Of a DNA stretch of 64,000 bases, positions 52,734 through 64,000 are shown one piece after another. The translations under genes and the position numbers were made by a program. The stretch is from Ecdyonurus torrentis (lineage: Eukaryota; Arthropoda; Insecta; Ephemeroptera; Heptageniidae): the NCBI GenBank assembly GCA_949318235.1, contig OX439133.1:15985905-16049904 (forward strand), written 5' to 3'. The notes beneath the pieces are model-generated. The model had not been told where the DNA came from, did not search any database, and saw nothing but the letters and a program-made list of their open reading frames with translations. How positions within the stretch are numbered: position 1 is the stretch's first letter; every line of letters begins with the position of its first letter.

Positions 52734-53478
52734 ATTGGTTACATTACATAACTGGCATCTATCCAAACTAAACTCTGCACTTACCCACAAGCAATTGTAA
52801 CGTCCCTCGAATAGTTAACAACAATGTTAATTTCCATAAGCAAAACTTTATTCAAATGATGTCACTTCCACCTTATTAACCTACCTTTATTATCTTATTT
52901 TGTATCAATCTTAACCCAACCCCTCTTTTAAATTAACTACTTCTAACTATGGTACTCACCACATCTTGGGTGCTCACAGACCCTTGAGGACCCAATCTAA
53001 CCCTTAACATAATCTAACCAATGTATTTAGCACCAAAAAGTATGTGACCAAATATTTGGATTGTTTTAAAGAGAAGTAAATAATTTAAAGAGTAATCCTG
53101 GAAATTGAAGTTTACAACTGCATCAGTTGATAAATTTATAAGTCACTGTAAACTTTTTAAACATTCTGAAAGATTTTTTTAATTTTTTTAATTTTTTGCT
53201 TTATTTTGATGATAAAAATTTGAAAATGTAAAATAATTAAGAAAAAAAAAAGTGTTTTCTTTGATTGTAAACTTTGTCTCATTCCTTGATCCTTTTATTA
53301 TTGTTAATAAAAGTTGTAATAAATGTTATTAAGTTATTTAATAATGAAATAAAATTATATACCAAAATAAAAATTGTTTTGTGTTATTTCTGTGACAAGT
53401 ATACATTAGTATGTAAGCTTTTAGACTAGTATGCATTTCAAGGATGAAATGTCGCTGTATAAGCAGTTATGGGCTATC

Positions 53479-53509
<31 letters not shown>

Positions 53510-54220
53510 AAATCAAAATCAAAATAAAGTCATTATACTGAAATTAGAAAAGTGCATGCAGAGTAAAGTGGATATCATTGTGAGGAAAAAAAATAGATGA
53601 CTTCCATTTTTTTTATCGTATTATGCAACCTGCAATGCAAAGCTGCTGCAAAAGTAGCATAACTTTCAGGCGTTTATACTTTTTTTTAAAAATGCTTTTT
53701 GAACACAACTTTCTTTTTTAGTCATAAAATTGTACTTTTACTAAAATTCATGCAAGTCAAAAATAGAAATGGAAAGATTATAATATTATAATGGCTTGTA
53801 TTTACATAGAGAAGTATATACATTGTACAATGAATTTGCAATGAAATGGAGATTATACATAATAATTATGTGTTATGTGCAATCACATTTATTGCCTATA
53901 AGAAATATTGCTCTACAGGACGTAAGCGATGCATTATTTGTTTTCAAATTGTCTGTCAATTTTTTTGCTATCATCTTTTCATAATGTAAAAATAAGAGCT
54001 GGGAATACATTATAAGTTGTTGTGTTTTTTTTATCCCGAGTTGGAAGACCCGATAAGTTGACCTAATTTTGTTCCCAGTTGTTTTTTTCCTCCTATAGCG
54101 ACGGAAACTCCAAAAGAAAACGTTGGATTTTTTAACACATTATTTTTTTAAGCAGAAGCTCCAGGAGAACACTTTCATCCCCCCCCCCCCTCCCTGTTAA
54201 TTGACCAACAATCAACAATA

Positions 54221-54520
54221 TAGGGTGTGTGCGCATGACGTCATTCTGAGTGCTTTTCGGTGCACTTCTTGAGCAATGAATAACATTGCTCAGCATAGGT
54301 CAAACGTATAGTTTTTGGCTATTTTCTTTGGTAAATTAGCTATATTTTCGTCATTATTATTTTTCTTGCATACTTGAGGTACTAATTCAACCTGTTAAAA
54401 GCATCAATGCTCTCAAAAAAATTTCGAAGTATTTTTAAACTACTGGCAAAATGTGCCATTTTCCTATACCGGCTACCGGCTAATGTTATTTAATAGTACT
54501 TAGGTTTGGTTGACTACACA
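54221..54520. mobile_element. AGGGTGT-type MITE, intergenic copy
   Basis: Begins TATAGGGTGTGTGCGCATGA with CATTGCTCAGCATAGGTCAA inside. The right end is diverged. Confidence 0.75.
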
Positions 54521-54769
54521 TATTATAAAATAAAACTTTCATTATACATTTTTTATATTGTTTATTAATTTTCAGAAAAAAAAAGATTAGAAAGTTAAAA
54601 ATGTACATATTAATAATATAATAAAACACGTTATATAAAATATATATTCATACACATATATTCCATTGTATTGTAAATAACAAAAAGTCAAACAAAAACA
54701 AAAAAAGCAATCAACCCAATAATATCACAGTGTTTACATACGATAGCGAGCGCAATTTTATAATAACAG

Positions 54770-55090
54770 TTAAAGCAATAGACCAGAAGAAAACATAAGC
54801 ATTTATATCAAAAAACACTGGCTGGGATTTATATAAATAACATTAGTTTGTTTCAAAACCAGCAATGATCAGAAAAATTCAATTCATTATGTAACCTGCA
54901 AAACAATTTTTGACGGTTTCTGAAGATATCAGAAACTAAAATATGCCAACAGCATACTTTACAGAATTTCTACTCTCTCATGTGTAGTTTCATTTACATT
55001 TTGGTAAATTTCTACAATTTTGGAGATCCCATTATGTGCTTAATCATTAAAAAGCATATGTTTTTTTTTTCATGTGGTCTATGGCTTTAA
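54770..55090. mobile_element. TTAA MITE, second copy of the 31157 family
   Basis: TTAA at both ends. Shares AGCATTTATATCAAA, ATAAATAACATTA, GCATACTTTACAG, TTTGGAGATCC and CATGTGGTCTATGGCTTTAA with the copy at 31157. Confidence 0.75.
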
Positions 55091-56649
55091 ATTAAGTCGA
55101 AGCATCAAATTTTACTATTTTCATTTCATTGAGTGAGCTTAATAAATTTTATAAAGTTGTTAAATTATTATGACCTATTCAAACGAATGCCATACTTGTA
55201 ATGTATTGACTAATGAGTAATAAATATTATTCAACTTAATACTTTAAATAAAAATAGCAAAGAATCAAATTTATTGCAAATTTTAAATTATTATTGGACC
55301 GTGTGTAATTAGGACAATAAAATAATATCTAACAAAAATAATAATTTCTTCAAAAAAAATGGAACAAAAAATGTATTTTTTATATGTATTTCTGTGTTTT
55401 CCAAGAGTGCTAACAAATGAAATACAAAGCAATTATTTATTTTAAATATTAAAAATATAATGCTATTTAAATTTTATTTTGTAATTGATACAAAAGCTTA
55501 ATATTTTCGATGAGCTTTTCAGAAACGGCGAACTTTAAAAAAATAATAAGAAAATAATAAATAAATCAAGCTCATTAAAGAAACCCAAAGAAATTTTAAT
55601 GCTAAGACATAATCAATATATGAAAATCATAGTACATTTTAATTTTTTTAAATTTTAAATTAATTCTTTACATACAGCATAATACTAGTATTTCCTATTT
55701 GTTTATACGGGGAAAAAAAAGTCTTTAGTAAATGATAAACAATTGAGTGTTTTTCTTACTTAGCCCCGCAAAAAAAAATATATATAACAAAAATCGGACA
55801 GTATTGAGGAAAAAATGAAATGAAAATAAATAGTAATTAATTATATATTTTTTAAATTAAAACTTAAAAAGTTATTGGATGAAACATGAAAATATGCACT
55901 TGATTAACTCACAATGTTCTAGATTTTATATAATATGTACTTTGATTTTCATAATTTATTAATTTATGGTTTTACTTCTTAGTGATCCAATTTTGGTGAC
56001 TTAAATAATTAGTTAAATAATATTAGTAATATACATACAGTGTAATTTGTAATTATTGTCATTTTTTACCCTTCACTTATGGTGGATCTTATTTATTATT
56101 ATTAATTATTATTTAGCCTTCTATTTCACTGACATTTTTAACTTTTAACCCATAATTAGACACTTATTTGTTTTGTTTTTTAATTTAATAAAAAAAAAAA
56201 TCGCATTCTGTAAAAAAAGAAAGAAAAAAGTTTTGCAGTTCGTATGTTACAAAATTACAATAATAAAGTTATATTTCTAGAAATTAAATATTTATAATAG
56301 GACTTCGTTATTCACAGAATTTATTTTCATTATTTTATTTAATTTTTTTGGTTCTGCATTTATATAAAATATGTTTTATTTATACATATACTTTTAAAAC
56401 TAATATAAACCGGCTTAAATTCTATAATATAAGCGAATTTCATGTTTAGAGATTGGAACATTATAAAGAAAGATTGTAATATTAGTTTAATTTCCCCATA
56501 TTTTAGAATCACAGTACTTTATTATTATTTTACTTCGATTAAACATGTTTACAAACAATGCGTTTAAATATTAGTTTTAAACTCATTATGCTTATTATTG
56601 ACAATAGTAATTACGTAATTTATGAAAATTGAGATTACCGTATTGAGAT

Positions 56650-57045
56650 TTAAAGCCCTTGTCAACTTACTTTTTTATTATTTTTTAGAATACTAGATTG
56701 ATAATTACCAAACCTTATTATCCATGAATTAGACACCAACACGTTGATTTTGTATTTATTTTTATTTATTTTCTTTTTGACTGTTATATTACGTATCTGA
56801 CGTCACAATGTACCGCCGCCAATCGCTGGTCACTTGATAAATTTAAGCCCCTCTTTTAAGTTTTTTACCCCTATCATGACCCCATCGATACATTGTGACG
56901 TCAGATCGATATAACAGTCAAAAAGAAAATAAATAAAAATAAATACAAAATCAACGTATTGGTGTCTAATTCATGGATAATAAGGTATAGTAATTAACAA
57001 TCTTTTATTCTAAATGATAAAAAAGTAAGTTGACTAGGGCTTTAA
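56650..57045. mobile_element. TTAA MITE with AGCCC ends
   Basis: TTAAAGCCCTTGTCAACTTA and the inverse at the right. The arms are inverted over well over 100 bp, with TGACGTCA on both sides of a centre rich in pyrimidines. Confidence 0.85.
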
Positions 57046-57457
57046 CATTGTAATTGTAATATTTTTAATTAACATTTTTACTATTGTTTTATAATCAATA
57101 AATATTTTTTTTTTAAATGGAATTTACATAAAACAAAAATATTAATTTATGTTCTTTCTTTAGTCAAAACAGAAATATTGCTATATACAGAACTTAAATA
57201 ATGTGCCAGTTCATATAATATGTGTTTATACTATATTCATAAAAGTTCATACAATACGCAAAAAGTGAACACACGTTATAAGGAGAGTAATAATAATACA
57301 TTTTTTTTTATCAATTATTAATAATTATAAACACAAATACAAACATTCATAACAGAATCACTGCTTTCTTATAAGTTTAATTTTCACTGTTGATACTGAT
57401 ACTATATTTCACATTACAGTACTTTCAAAAAATATTAATAAAAAAATTCTTAATTAC

Positions 57458-57488
<31 letters not shown>

Positions 57489-57847
57489 AAAGAAAAACAA
57501 TTTTAAAAATAAAACCTAAATATTTTAAAAAATATTTAGGTTTTATTGTTTGAAAATGAGCTATTTTTGTTAAATAAAAAGTAAATTTATCAAATTTAAT
57601 ATTCTTTCAATTTAATTGAAGTCTTTATTTTTTATAATTAATTATATGCTACTGTCTAGCTTTTATCACTGCAAAATCTTAATAGTTACAAAATAACAAC
57701 TTCAACTTTTCTTTGTTGAAGTTTTTATTAAAATTTAATATAATTTGAGTAGTAAAATTGACTTTCTTACATTGATTAAATTGATTAATTTTATAAGTTT
57801 ACTAATTTTTAATAAAACAGAAATTTTAGAGTTTGTAAAAAAATAAT

Positions 57848-57884
<37 letters not shown>

Positions 57885-58531
57885 TTCATACGGTCAAATG
57901 TGGCATGCAACAATAACAGTTTATTCGGATCATTTTGAGTTGCAATTAATGTTTTATACATAATAAGTTTCAAATGTTCAACTTAAATATATAATATATC
58001 ACTGATTGACATAATTTGGATTAAAACTGACATTTCACTGTTCCAAATTGGAATAAATTTATAATATAACGTTCCACTTTTCATTGTTGTAGTTTTTTAC
58101 TCAATTCTCTTCTTTGATTCAATAAAATTCATAATATTTGGATTAAACATTTTAACGTATCATTGTTATATAGTTTGATATTATATCACTAAAAAGTTCA
58201 CATAGATTTTTGGAACGATATTGACGTTCCAGTGTTTATCTTATATTCTTGTTGATTAATATTACACATAACAAGATTATGTAACATTTAAAATAATGAA
58301 TGAATATAATAAGCGTCCTGTTGTTCTTAATTTTATGAAAGTGATAATCATTATCGTTCCAATTTATTATATAAATTAATATCAAAATTAGCTTAAATTG
58401 GCGTTCCACTGTTTCTGTTCACTTTTAATACACTTCAAATTCATATTATTTGGATGAAAACTATTATTCATTTTATCACTTACAATGATTCACATAATTT
58501 AGAACTTTAAATTAATGTTCTAAATTTGTTG

Positions 58532-58537
58532 TTTATT
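58532..58537 (-). terminator. Sb: Polyadenylation signal, Stubble-like gene
   Basis: An AATAAA on the minus strand lies four bases past the stop codon. It is the nearest canonical signal. A 3' UTR this short is unusual, so a later signal may be used. Confidence 0.35.
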
Positions 58538-58541
58538 TTTC

Positions 58542-58700
58542 TCAAGATACGTTTTCCATGATCCAGTCTACAAACTTTGATATTCTCGTACACACTCCTG
58601 GTAGATTACTTTCTGCACAGCCGATTCCCCAACTTATTATTCCTGCTAGGAAATATCTTCCATCTTTACCACGTACTTGAAGTGGACCCCCTGAATCACC
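58542..58700 (-). CDS. Sb: Stubble-like protease last exon (GDSGG)
   Basis: Starts [17 protein letters not shown] with intact catalytic serine and ends [13 protein letters not shown] and TGA at 58542-58544. Confidence 0.96.
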   Translation of the reverse strand, partial: GDSGGPLQVRGKDGRYFLAGIISWGIGCAESNLPGVCTRISKFVDWIMENVS

Positions 58701-61700
58701 CTGAAATCAATTACAAAATATTTTTAAGTATCAATGCTTTATAATTTACAAGCATTTTCGTAATGGAGGTTATCGGTTTAAAAAAATTGTTAAATAAGTA
58801 TGTCTAGTACTTGTCATTTAAATTTCTTCAAAACCTTTTTTTTTTTTTTTTTCAAAAATCGCAAAAAAAAAAAAAAAAGAAAAAGAAAAGAAGAAGAAAA
58901 ATAAAGTTTTTCCCCGTAAGCGTAATGTCGATTAATGCAACCATGCAACCCTTAGAAATCCCCGCGTGCTAAATCCAGTTAAACCGATAAGCTCCATTCC
59001 ATCCATTACTTGAGAGGACACAAGGCATTATGAAATTTTATCTTTATCTTTAAAGAGTATGTAGAAGAGCATAATATTAGGAATTAAATCTAATTTATAA
59101 AAAAAATAATAATAATAATAATATAAAATATATTTTTTAATAATAAAATTTAATTTTAAAAATATTAGTATATGACAAATAAACAATACATAACTTTTTA
59201 ATTTTTTTTAAACATTTGTATTATTAATTTTTGGTGCTATTTTTATTCAATATACACAGAATTATACCAAAAAAATATTTAATTTTTAACTAAAAATCTC
59301 CGCTCAAAAAACATACGAATTGTAATCGCCTTTGGTGGTCTTTACATGCCTATAGTATTGTTTTACGATGTTAAAATCAATTAAGTATATCAATAAAATC
59401 GGTCAAGAGATGTTTTTTTTAACAAGTTTACGACGCGACGTCTCGTAAAATTTAAATGGATTCATAGCCTCAAGCATTGCAAGTATTTTTTTTCTTTATA
59501 AAATCAAAACTTTCTTTTACGAGAAAAAATACAATGTAGAACATTATTTAAGCTTATAATAAAATTTATATTCTGTGAATTGTAATAAAGTATTTTAAAG
59601 TATTTCTTTGTAGATGTATTGTAAAACAGCAAGTAGCACATTTTTTTTTAATTTTTTTTTTACTGATAAATATCTTAATAGTAGAAATTTATTTAACTTA
59701 ATTTATTTTATTATAATATACAAGCTCCTTGAATTTTTATATACATGTATTCGAATATCAGTATGATGTGTTATCTACTTTATTGATTGATTGATTAATA
59801 AATTAATCGATCGATCGATTCAGATCTATTTTACATTTTGTTACTTAAAAATCAAAGAGAGATATTATACTGTCCGTATAAAAAAATGTCATCTGAATGA
59901 TAAGTCATGAGATGGTACAGATATAGATAAACATGAATAATTTGGGAGAAAACTTGTCAAGTAGGCAGCCCGCACTACAATATCAATTGTCGTCACGTAA
60001 TTGATGACGTCATGAATTCCTAGAATTGATACTTTAGAGTTTTTTAACCCCAATTTGTGAGGGTGCAGATGAGTTGAGGGATATAATATGTGTATGAATG
60101 ATGGTCCCATCTCATGATTTTTACGTATTTTATTTATTATTCTGAGACCACAATACCTTTAATTAAGTAAAGTTAATTTCAGAGATAATAACTATTGATT
60201 TATTTATTTATTTATTTTTTTTTCATTCCATTTTTTTACCTGACAAGAATCTCTGCCACCATCTTCATACCCAGCACATAGGAAGATGTCGGGAATATGT
60301 TCATGACGTCCCGCTCTCAGGAACATTGATTTACAGTTCTCGTTACTAACAATTGGAACTGATACCTGAAAAAAATAAACATTTAATTAATATATAATAT
60401 GGTAATATTATCAAATAAAGTATTAACAACTTTTGATATTTTTAGATTATAAAAAAAAATATATAAAATGATCTCGACTAAAATTTCCTCTCTATTAATG
60501 GAAATATTACAAATTTATCGGCAAGTTGCATTAAAAAAATACTTTATATTTATTCTAAGGCTTTGAAGTTTGATACATGACATTTTATGAAAATGCAATA
60601 TATTTTTACGCAAAAATAGTAAAGCCCAATGTAAGGGGAAAGTATTATAATAATAAAAGTTTTTTATTTATAAGTTCACATCTGAATAAAAAATTGTAAC
60701 TACAATAATATCGGTTATAATTACTGTAGCATAAAGAACTTTTAACCTAGCCATTACAAAAATTGAACATACGATATTTAATTTTTTGTACAAATGATAT
60801 AATTTAAATATTATACATTAATAGTCTGCACAATATTTAAAGAATAAAATAAGTTTACTTTTTATTCTCACATTATACATTTTTTTATTGAACCTTTATA
60901 AGGATCATACTTTTCGCCTAACTGCTAGAAAATAAATTTTAGTAATCGTAAAAAATACATTATCACCCGTAAGACCACTTGCATTGTCCAACAATAAAAA
61001 ATCAGAAATGAGTGAAAAGAATGCAATTTTATTGGGTACGTAATCAAGAACCTGTTAAAATATTAATACTTTTTTTTTTTAATTATTCTATAAAATTGTT
61101 TGATTATAATGTATAAAATAAACAAATATACTGTACAATAAAGTGTATAAGTGTTATAAGTATATTAAAAAAATATATATTATTATATAATATTATTTTT
61201 AAAATGTAAATAATAATTAAAATTTTTATTTTTAACCTAAAATATTTCTCATATACAAAGTAAAAAAGAAATTTTAATAATAAAAATCGAAGACTTTTAT
61301 TTTGTTCGAACTTCTTACCGGCGATGAAATAGAAAAAAATAAATAAAAAGTTTACCTACGTAGTATCCCTCATTCAAATTCTCCGGAATAGGTGCAGTAG
61401 TTTTGCTCAAAAATTGCAAAAAATTAAATAATAATAATACTCTGTTTCTCATAATAAGCGTTATATTAAATTAGGGATATCGCCCCTTTTCTAGCGCACC
61501 TCTGATTGGTATACGTCACCGCTGGTGGCTGGTATGAAGGATTGTCTCTTCAGTCCCCAACTATTTTAAAAATTATCTAACCATCGTATATTTTAACCAC
61601 GTTTTTGTGCGGCACTCAGAATAACAAAAATATGTCTCGTTTGTCAAAAAGGTTTTCTTACTTTTGCGGACCATCTACCCACTCTAGAATGCTCAAATAT

Positions 61701-63396
61701 AGCTTTAAAAAATTATGAATTTAAAAGCGTTTTCTGGTCCAACTTTTGAATTTTTATCTTAATTTGTTCGAATTTCTTCAATTTTTTTTATAATTTTTGT
61801 GGAAATAATTTTTTTTTTCTACTTTTTGTTTGAATTATCTGTTGTCCACTGTATTGTATACTGGGACTGAAGAGGGTATACAAGCTTGAAAAAGGTTTTA
61901 CAGTTCAATTAGTTTGCGCGCACGATCTGTTATTTGTTTGCACGTGCTATTTTTAACGTAATTTAGTGTATAATAATGTTAGTTTACCCTACACCTGTCA
62001 TATTTCAAATTCAAAACCACTCTTCAATGAATAATCAGACAACCTTTGGTTTATGCAATACATACGAAGAAGTAATACAATAAATGACATACCTCTTGTA
62101 ATACAGAAGGAAGGGTACCTCCTTCACTCAATCTCCCCCAGCCAGTGACTGTGGCCGTTTCTCCGACCAAAAGATCATCTGAGCCAGGTAAACAAATTGG
62201 TGCTACATGAGGTGCGAAATCTAGTGGTCTATCTAGTTGAACTAAGGCTAAATCATATTCATATGTGAAGAAATTATATCTGAAACATTGAGAATAATAG
62301 TAAGAATACTGGTTAAGATCAATACATAAAAAGTAAAGAAGTGTCGTTAAAAATAGTTTTTTAAGTGTGACAGTAAATAAACTGAGGAATCAACAATACT
62401 AAATAACAAATTGCTAGCAGATGACTTTATGTTACATTTTTCAATTAACATGCTTTATGACTCTTATGAGCCATGAGGGAATAAGGCAGCTATAACTCCA
62501 TTTGTATTTTTTTTTCTCAATATATTCTGAAATATTAGATTTTATAATTATTTATTTTTTTATTGTAAGCAATTTAGTAGAATGTTTTTTCTTCGTGGGA
62601 ACGACTTGAAATCTTGAAATTGATGGAAATGAAAAACAAATGATTTAAAGGTATAGTAAAAATCCCAGTTTAATACAAAGTCAACTGCTAGCACTTTGTT
62701 AGTATTGTTGGCCTTTCACTTTGTTTATTTATTTATTTATTATTTTTTTTTTACTACACTTCATTTTGCATTAATTTTTTAGTAAGACAAATTATCAGAA
62801 ATTATTTCTATGTGTCATTCTAAAATGATGTACGATTTTTAAAATTTTGATTTCATTAAATATTTTTAGTAAATTTATGAAAAATCACGAGATGACGTCA
62901 TGGTCAGATGCTGTTAAATGAGATTGCACGCAAATATTATCAACCGCGACGTCATTTTACGATTCTCAAAAATTTAATTAAAAAAAAAAGTAATGGACTC
63001 AAACTTTTTTAAATCACACGTCAATCAAGACGATGCCTTCTTTTCGGATATGCAATTAAAAAAAATCCTTTGAAAAGACTAACTGTTAGCAACGAGTCCA
63101 ATAATTTTTCTTTATTGATATGTATTTAAAAAAAAAAAAGAAAGTGATATAGCAATACATTGAAATCACTTGACTTTTTGAATATATTATCAATATCCTA
63201 GAATCTTTCATTTTAATTGTATAAATTTTCTAAAGGTGTTATGTACACAGGACATAATATTATTTTTTGTATAATCTATACTTACCTAGGATGAACAACT
63301 TTTCTCGAAACACCTCTCTCTTCATGAGCTAGCGGTTCTCCAGCACTTGAGAAATCATATTCACCTACACGAATGCGAATTTGAGAAGTCAGCAAA
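58542..63396 (-). CDS. Sb: Stubble-like trypsin-type serine protease, 3' part (4 exons)
   Basis: Minus-strand exons in order: 63286-63396, 62093-62279, 60240-60365, 58542-58700; phases match throughout. They encode [21 protein letters not shown] (catalytic Asp), [57 protein letters not shown] (catalytic Ser; Asp189 gives trypsin-like Arg/Lys specificity), [13 protein letters not shown] and a terminal [15 protein letters not shown]. The family is Stubble/filzig-like, with Stubble the better match from memory. Stubble is a type II transmembrane protease for epithelial and bristle morphogenesis. The stem, transmembrane part and catalytic His exon are not in the window. It is convergent with EMC6. 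Confidence 0.88.
58765..58998. repeat. Degenerate dispersed repeat, family ATTACGCTTAT, inverted copy
   Basis: GGAGGTTATCGGTTTAAAAA, then TTCCCCGTAAGCGTAATGTC and CCCCGCGTGCTAAATCC. In an intron of the Stubble-like gene. Confidence 0.6.
60240..60365 (-). CDS. Sb: Stubble-like protease exon with S1 pocket
   Basis: A 42-codon phase 0-0 exon from [10 protein letters not shown] to GGRDSCQ. The Asp in DSCQ is the trypsin S1 specificity residue. The donor is GTAAAA. Confidence 0.95.
61362..61535. repeat. Degenerate dispersed repeat, family ATTACGCTTAT, inverted copy
   Basis: CTCATAATAAGCGTTA, AAATTAGGGATATCGCCCC and TAGCGCACCTCTGATTGG; in an intron of the Stubble-like gene. Confidence 0.55.
62093..62279 (-). 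CDS. Sb: Stubble-like protease exon with catalytic Asp
   Basis: Encodes [28 protein letters not shown] and [19 protein letters not shown]. Ends in phase 0 at GTATGT. Confidence 0.95.
63286..63396 (-). CDS. Sb: Stubble-like protease, first exon in window
   Basis: Encodes [19 protein letters not shown] to RKVVHPR. Acceptor TATTTTTATTTTCAG (minus strand), donor GTAAGTATA. It starts inside a codon, so at least one upstream exon with the AGHC histidine must lie beyond 64000. Confidence 0.93.
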
Positions 63397-64000
63397 CTGA
63401 AAATAAAAATACAAATCAATAAAAATATTTATAAATACTTCACAAAGAACACTGTGTATATTAGGATCATATTTTGATACCAATATTAAAAATGATTTCT
63501 TTATTTACACCATCACTTAATTTTAGAGAAATATACTGAAGATTTGATGTTAAATACGTGAATTCTTATTGTTGTTTAATATTGTATAGAATATAAAATT
63601 TGTGTGATAGCCTATTTAAGATATTTGACTTATCTATTTAATGCTTATTGTAACTTTTAGTGCCCACTACTTTGCTCTTCCTGGATATATTCATGATGAA
63701 TGTTTATATGGAAGATATTTATTATCAAATTATTCATTAGTTTAATATTACCATAGATTCAATTCTCTGAATATTTAAAAAGTCTTTAACACTTAAAATA
63801 AATCTGATTGTATTTAAATAACTTTCCTAACATCGTAGAGTTAAGTTTTCATTTTAACTTATTCTGTATGTATTCTCATGCTCTAAACGTTTAACACAAC
63901 CAAATAAGCTTTAAAATGGTAAAAAGTTAAATTTTATTATAATAACTGCTTATCATTGAACATCAGAGTTAAAATAATTTATATATATAAAAAAAAGTAA
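63397..64000 (-). other. Sb: Intron of the Stubble-like gene at window edge
   Basis: No exon with the expected TAGHC histidine block was found here, so this is intron sequence continuing beyond the window. Confidence 0.65.

Larger units (their letters stand above)
51814..58541. other. Intergenic stretch between convergent EMC6 and Stubble-like genes
   Basis: Holds the EMC6 3' UTR at its left end, the inverted-repeat element 52592, MITEs at 54221, 54770 and 56650, a poly-A at about 53480, poly-A at about 57460 and 57850, and a perfect hairpin at about 57509-57549. No supported gene. Confidence 0.6.

Noticed and set aside
59889..60120. Possible MITE with TCATGAGATGG ends inside a Stubble-like intron
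   Set aside because: Only the outer about 12 bp match as inverted ends; too weak to call.

Overview
This is a window of insect nuclear DNA. It is very AT-rich by eye, has long introns, and is crowded with (TA)n and (GA)n microsatellites and palindromic transposon remnants. The insect assignment rests on two genes known from insects: a masquerade orthologue and a Stubble-type protease. Base composition would suit an AT-rich parasitoid wasp or another AT-rich insect, but I cannot fix the order from this window.

Layout. Positions 1-3079 are the 5' flank of the first gene. Positions 3080-43863 (+) hold masquerade (mas), which I rebuilt from 12 exons. Every exon junction keeps the reading frame, giving 844 codons before the stop: a signal peptide, five disulfide-knot (clip-like) domains joined by Pro/Thr/Ser-rich linkers, and a C-terminal trypsin-like domain whose catalytic serine is glycine. 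Intron 1 is about 15.5 kb and intron 3 about 10.5 kb. Positions 46865-51813 (+) hold EMC6, a small subunit of the ER membrane protein complex, in five exons. Its last two introns look like minor-spliceosome (U12-type) introns separated by a 20-nt exon. Positions 52-58.5 kb have no gene that I can see. Positions 58542-63396 (-) carry the last four coding exons of a catalytically intact Stubble-like serine protease, whose 5' part lies beyond the right edge. EMC6 and the Stubble-like gene are convergent.

Mobile DNA. Introns and spacers hold an antisense APE-type LINE (26.7-30.8 kb) whose ORF1, endonuclease and reverse transcriptase share one frame broken by two TAA codons. They also hold a foldback Tc1/mariner relative (38694-39892) with 363-bp arms, at least two hAT families with visible 8-bp target duplications, several MITE families bounded by TTAA, and many other foldback elements. 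Some are nested: a TTAA MITE holds a hAT element, which holds a second hAT element with a transposase relic.

How the genes relate. Masquerade (an inactive protease homologue acting in adhesion) and Stubble (an active protease acting in epithelial remodelling) are both extracellular protease-fold proteins used in morphogenesis, about 15 kb apart here. EMC6 between them is a housekeeping ER membrane-insertion factor. I see no direct sequence evidence that they are co-regulated.
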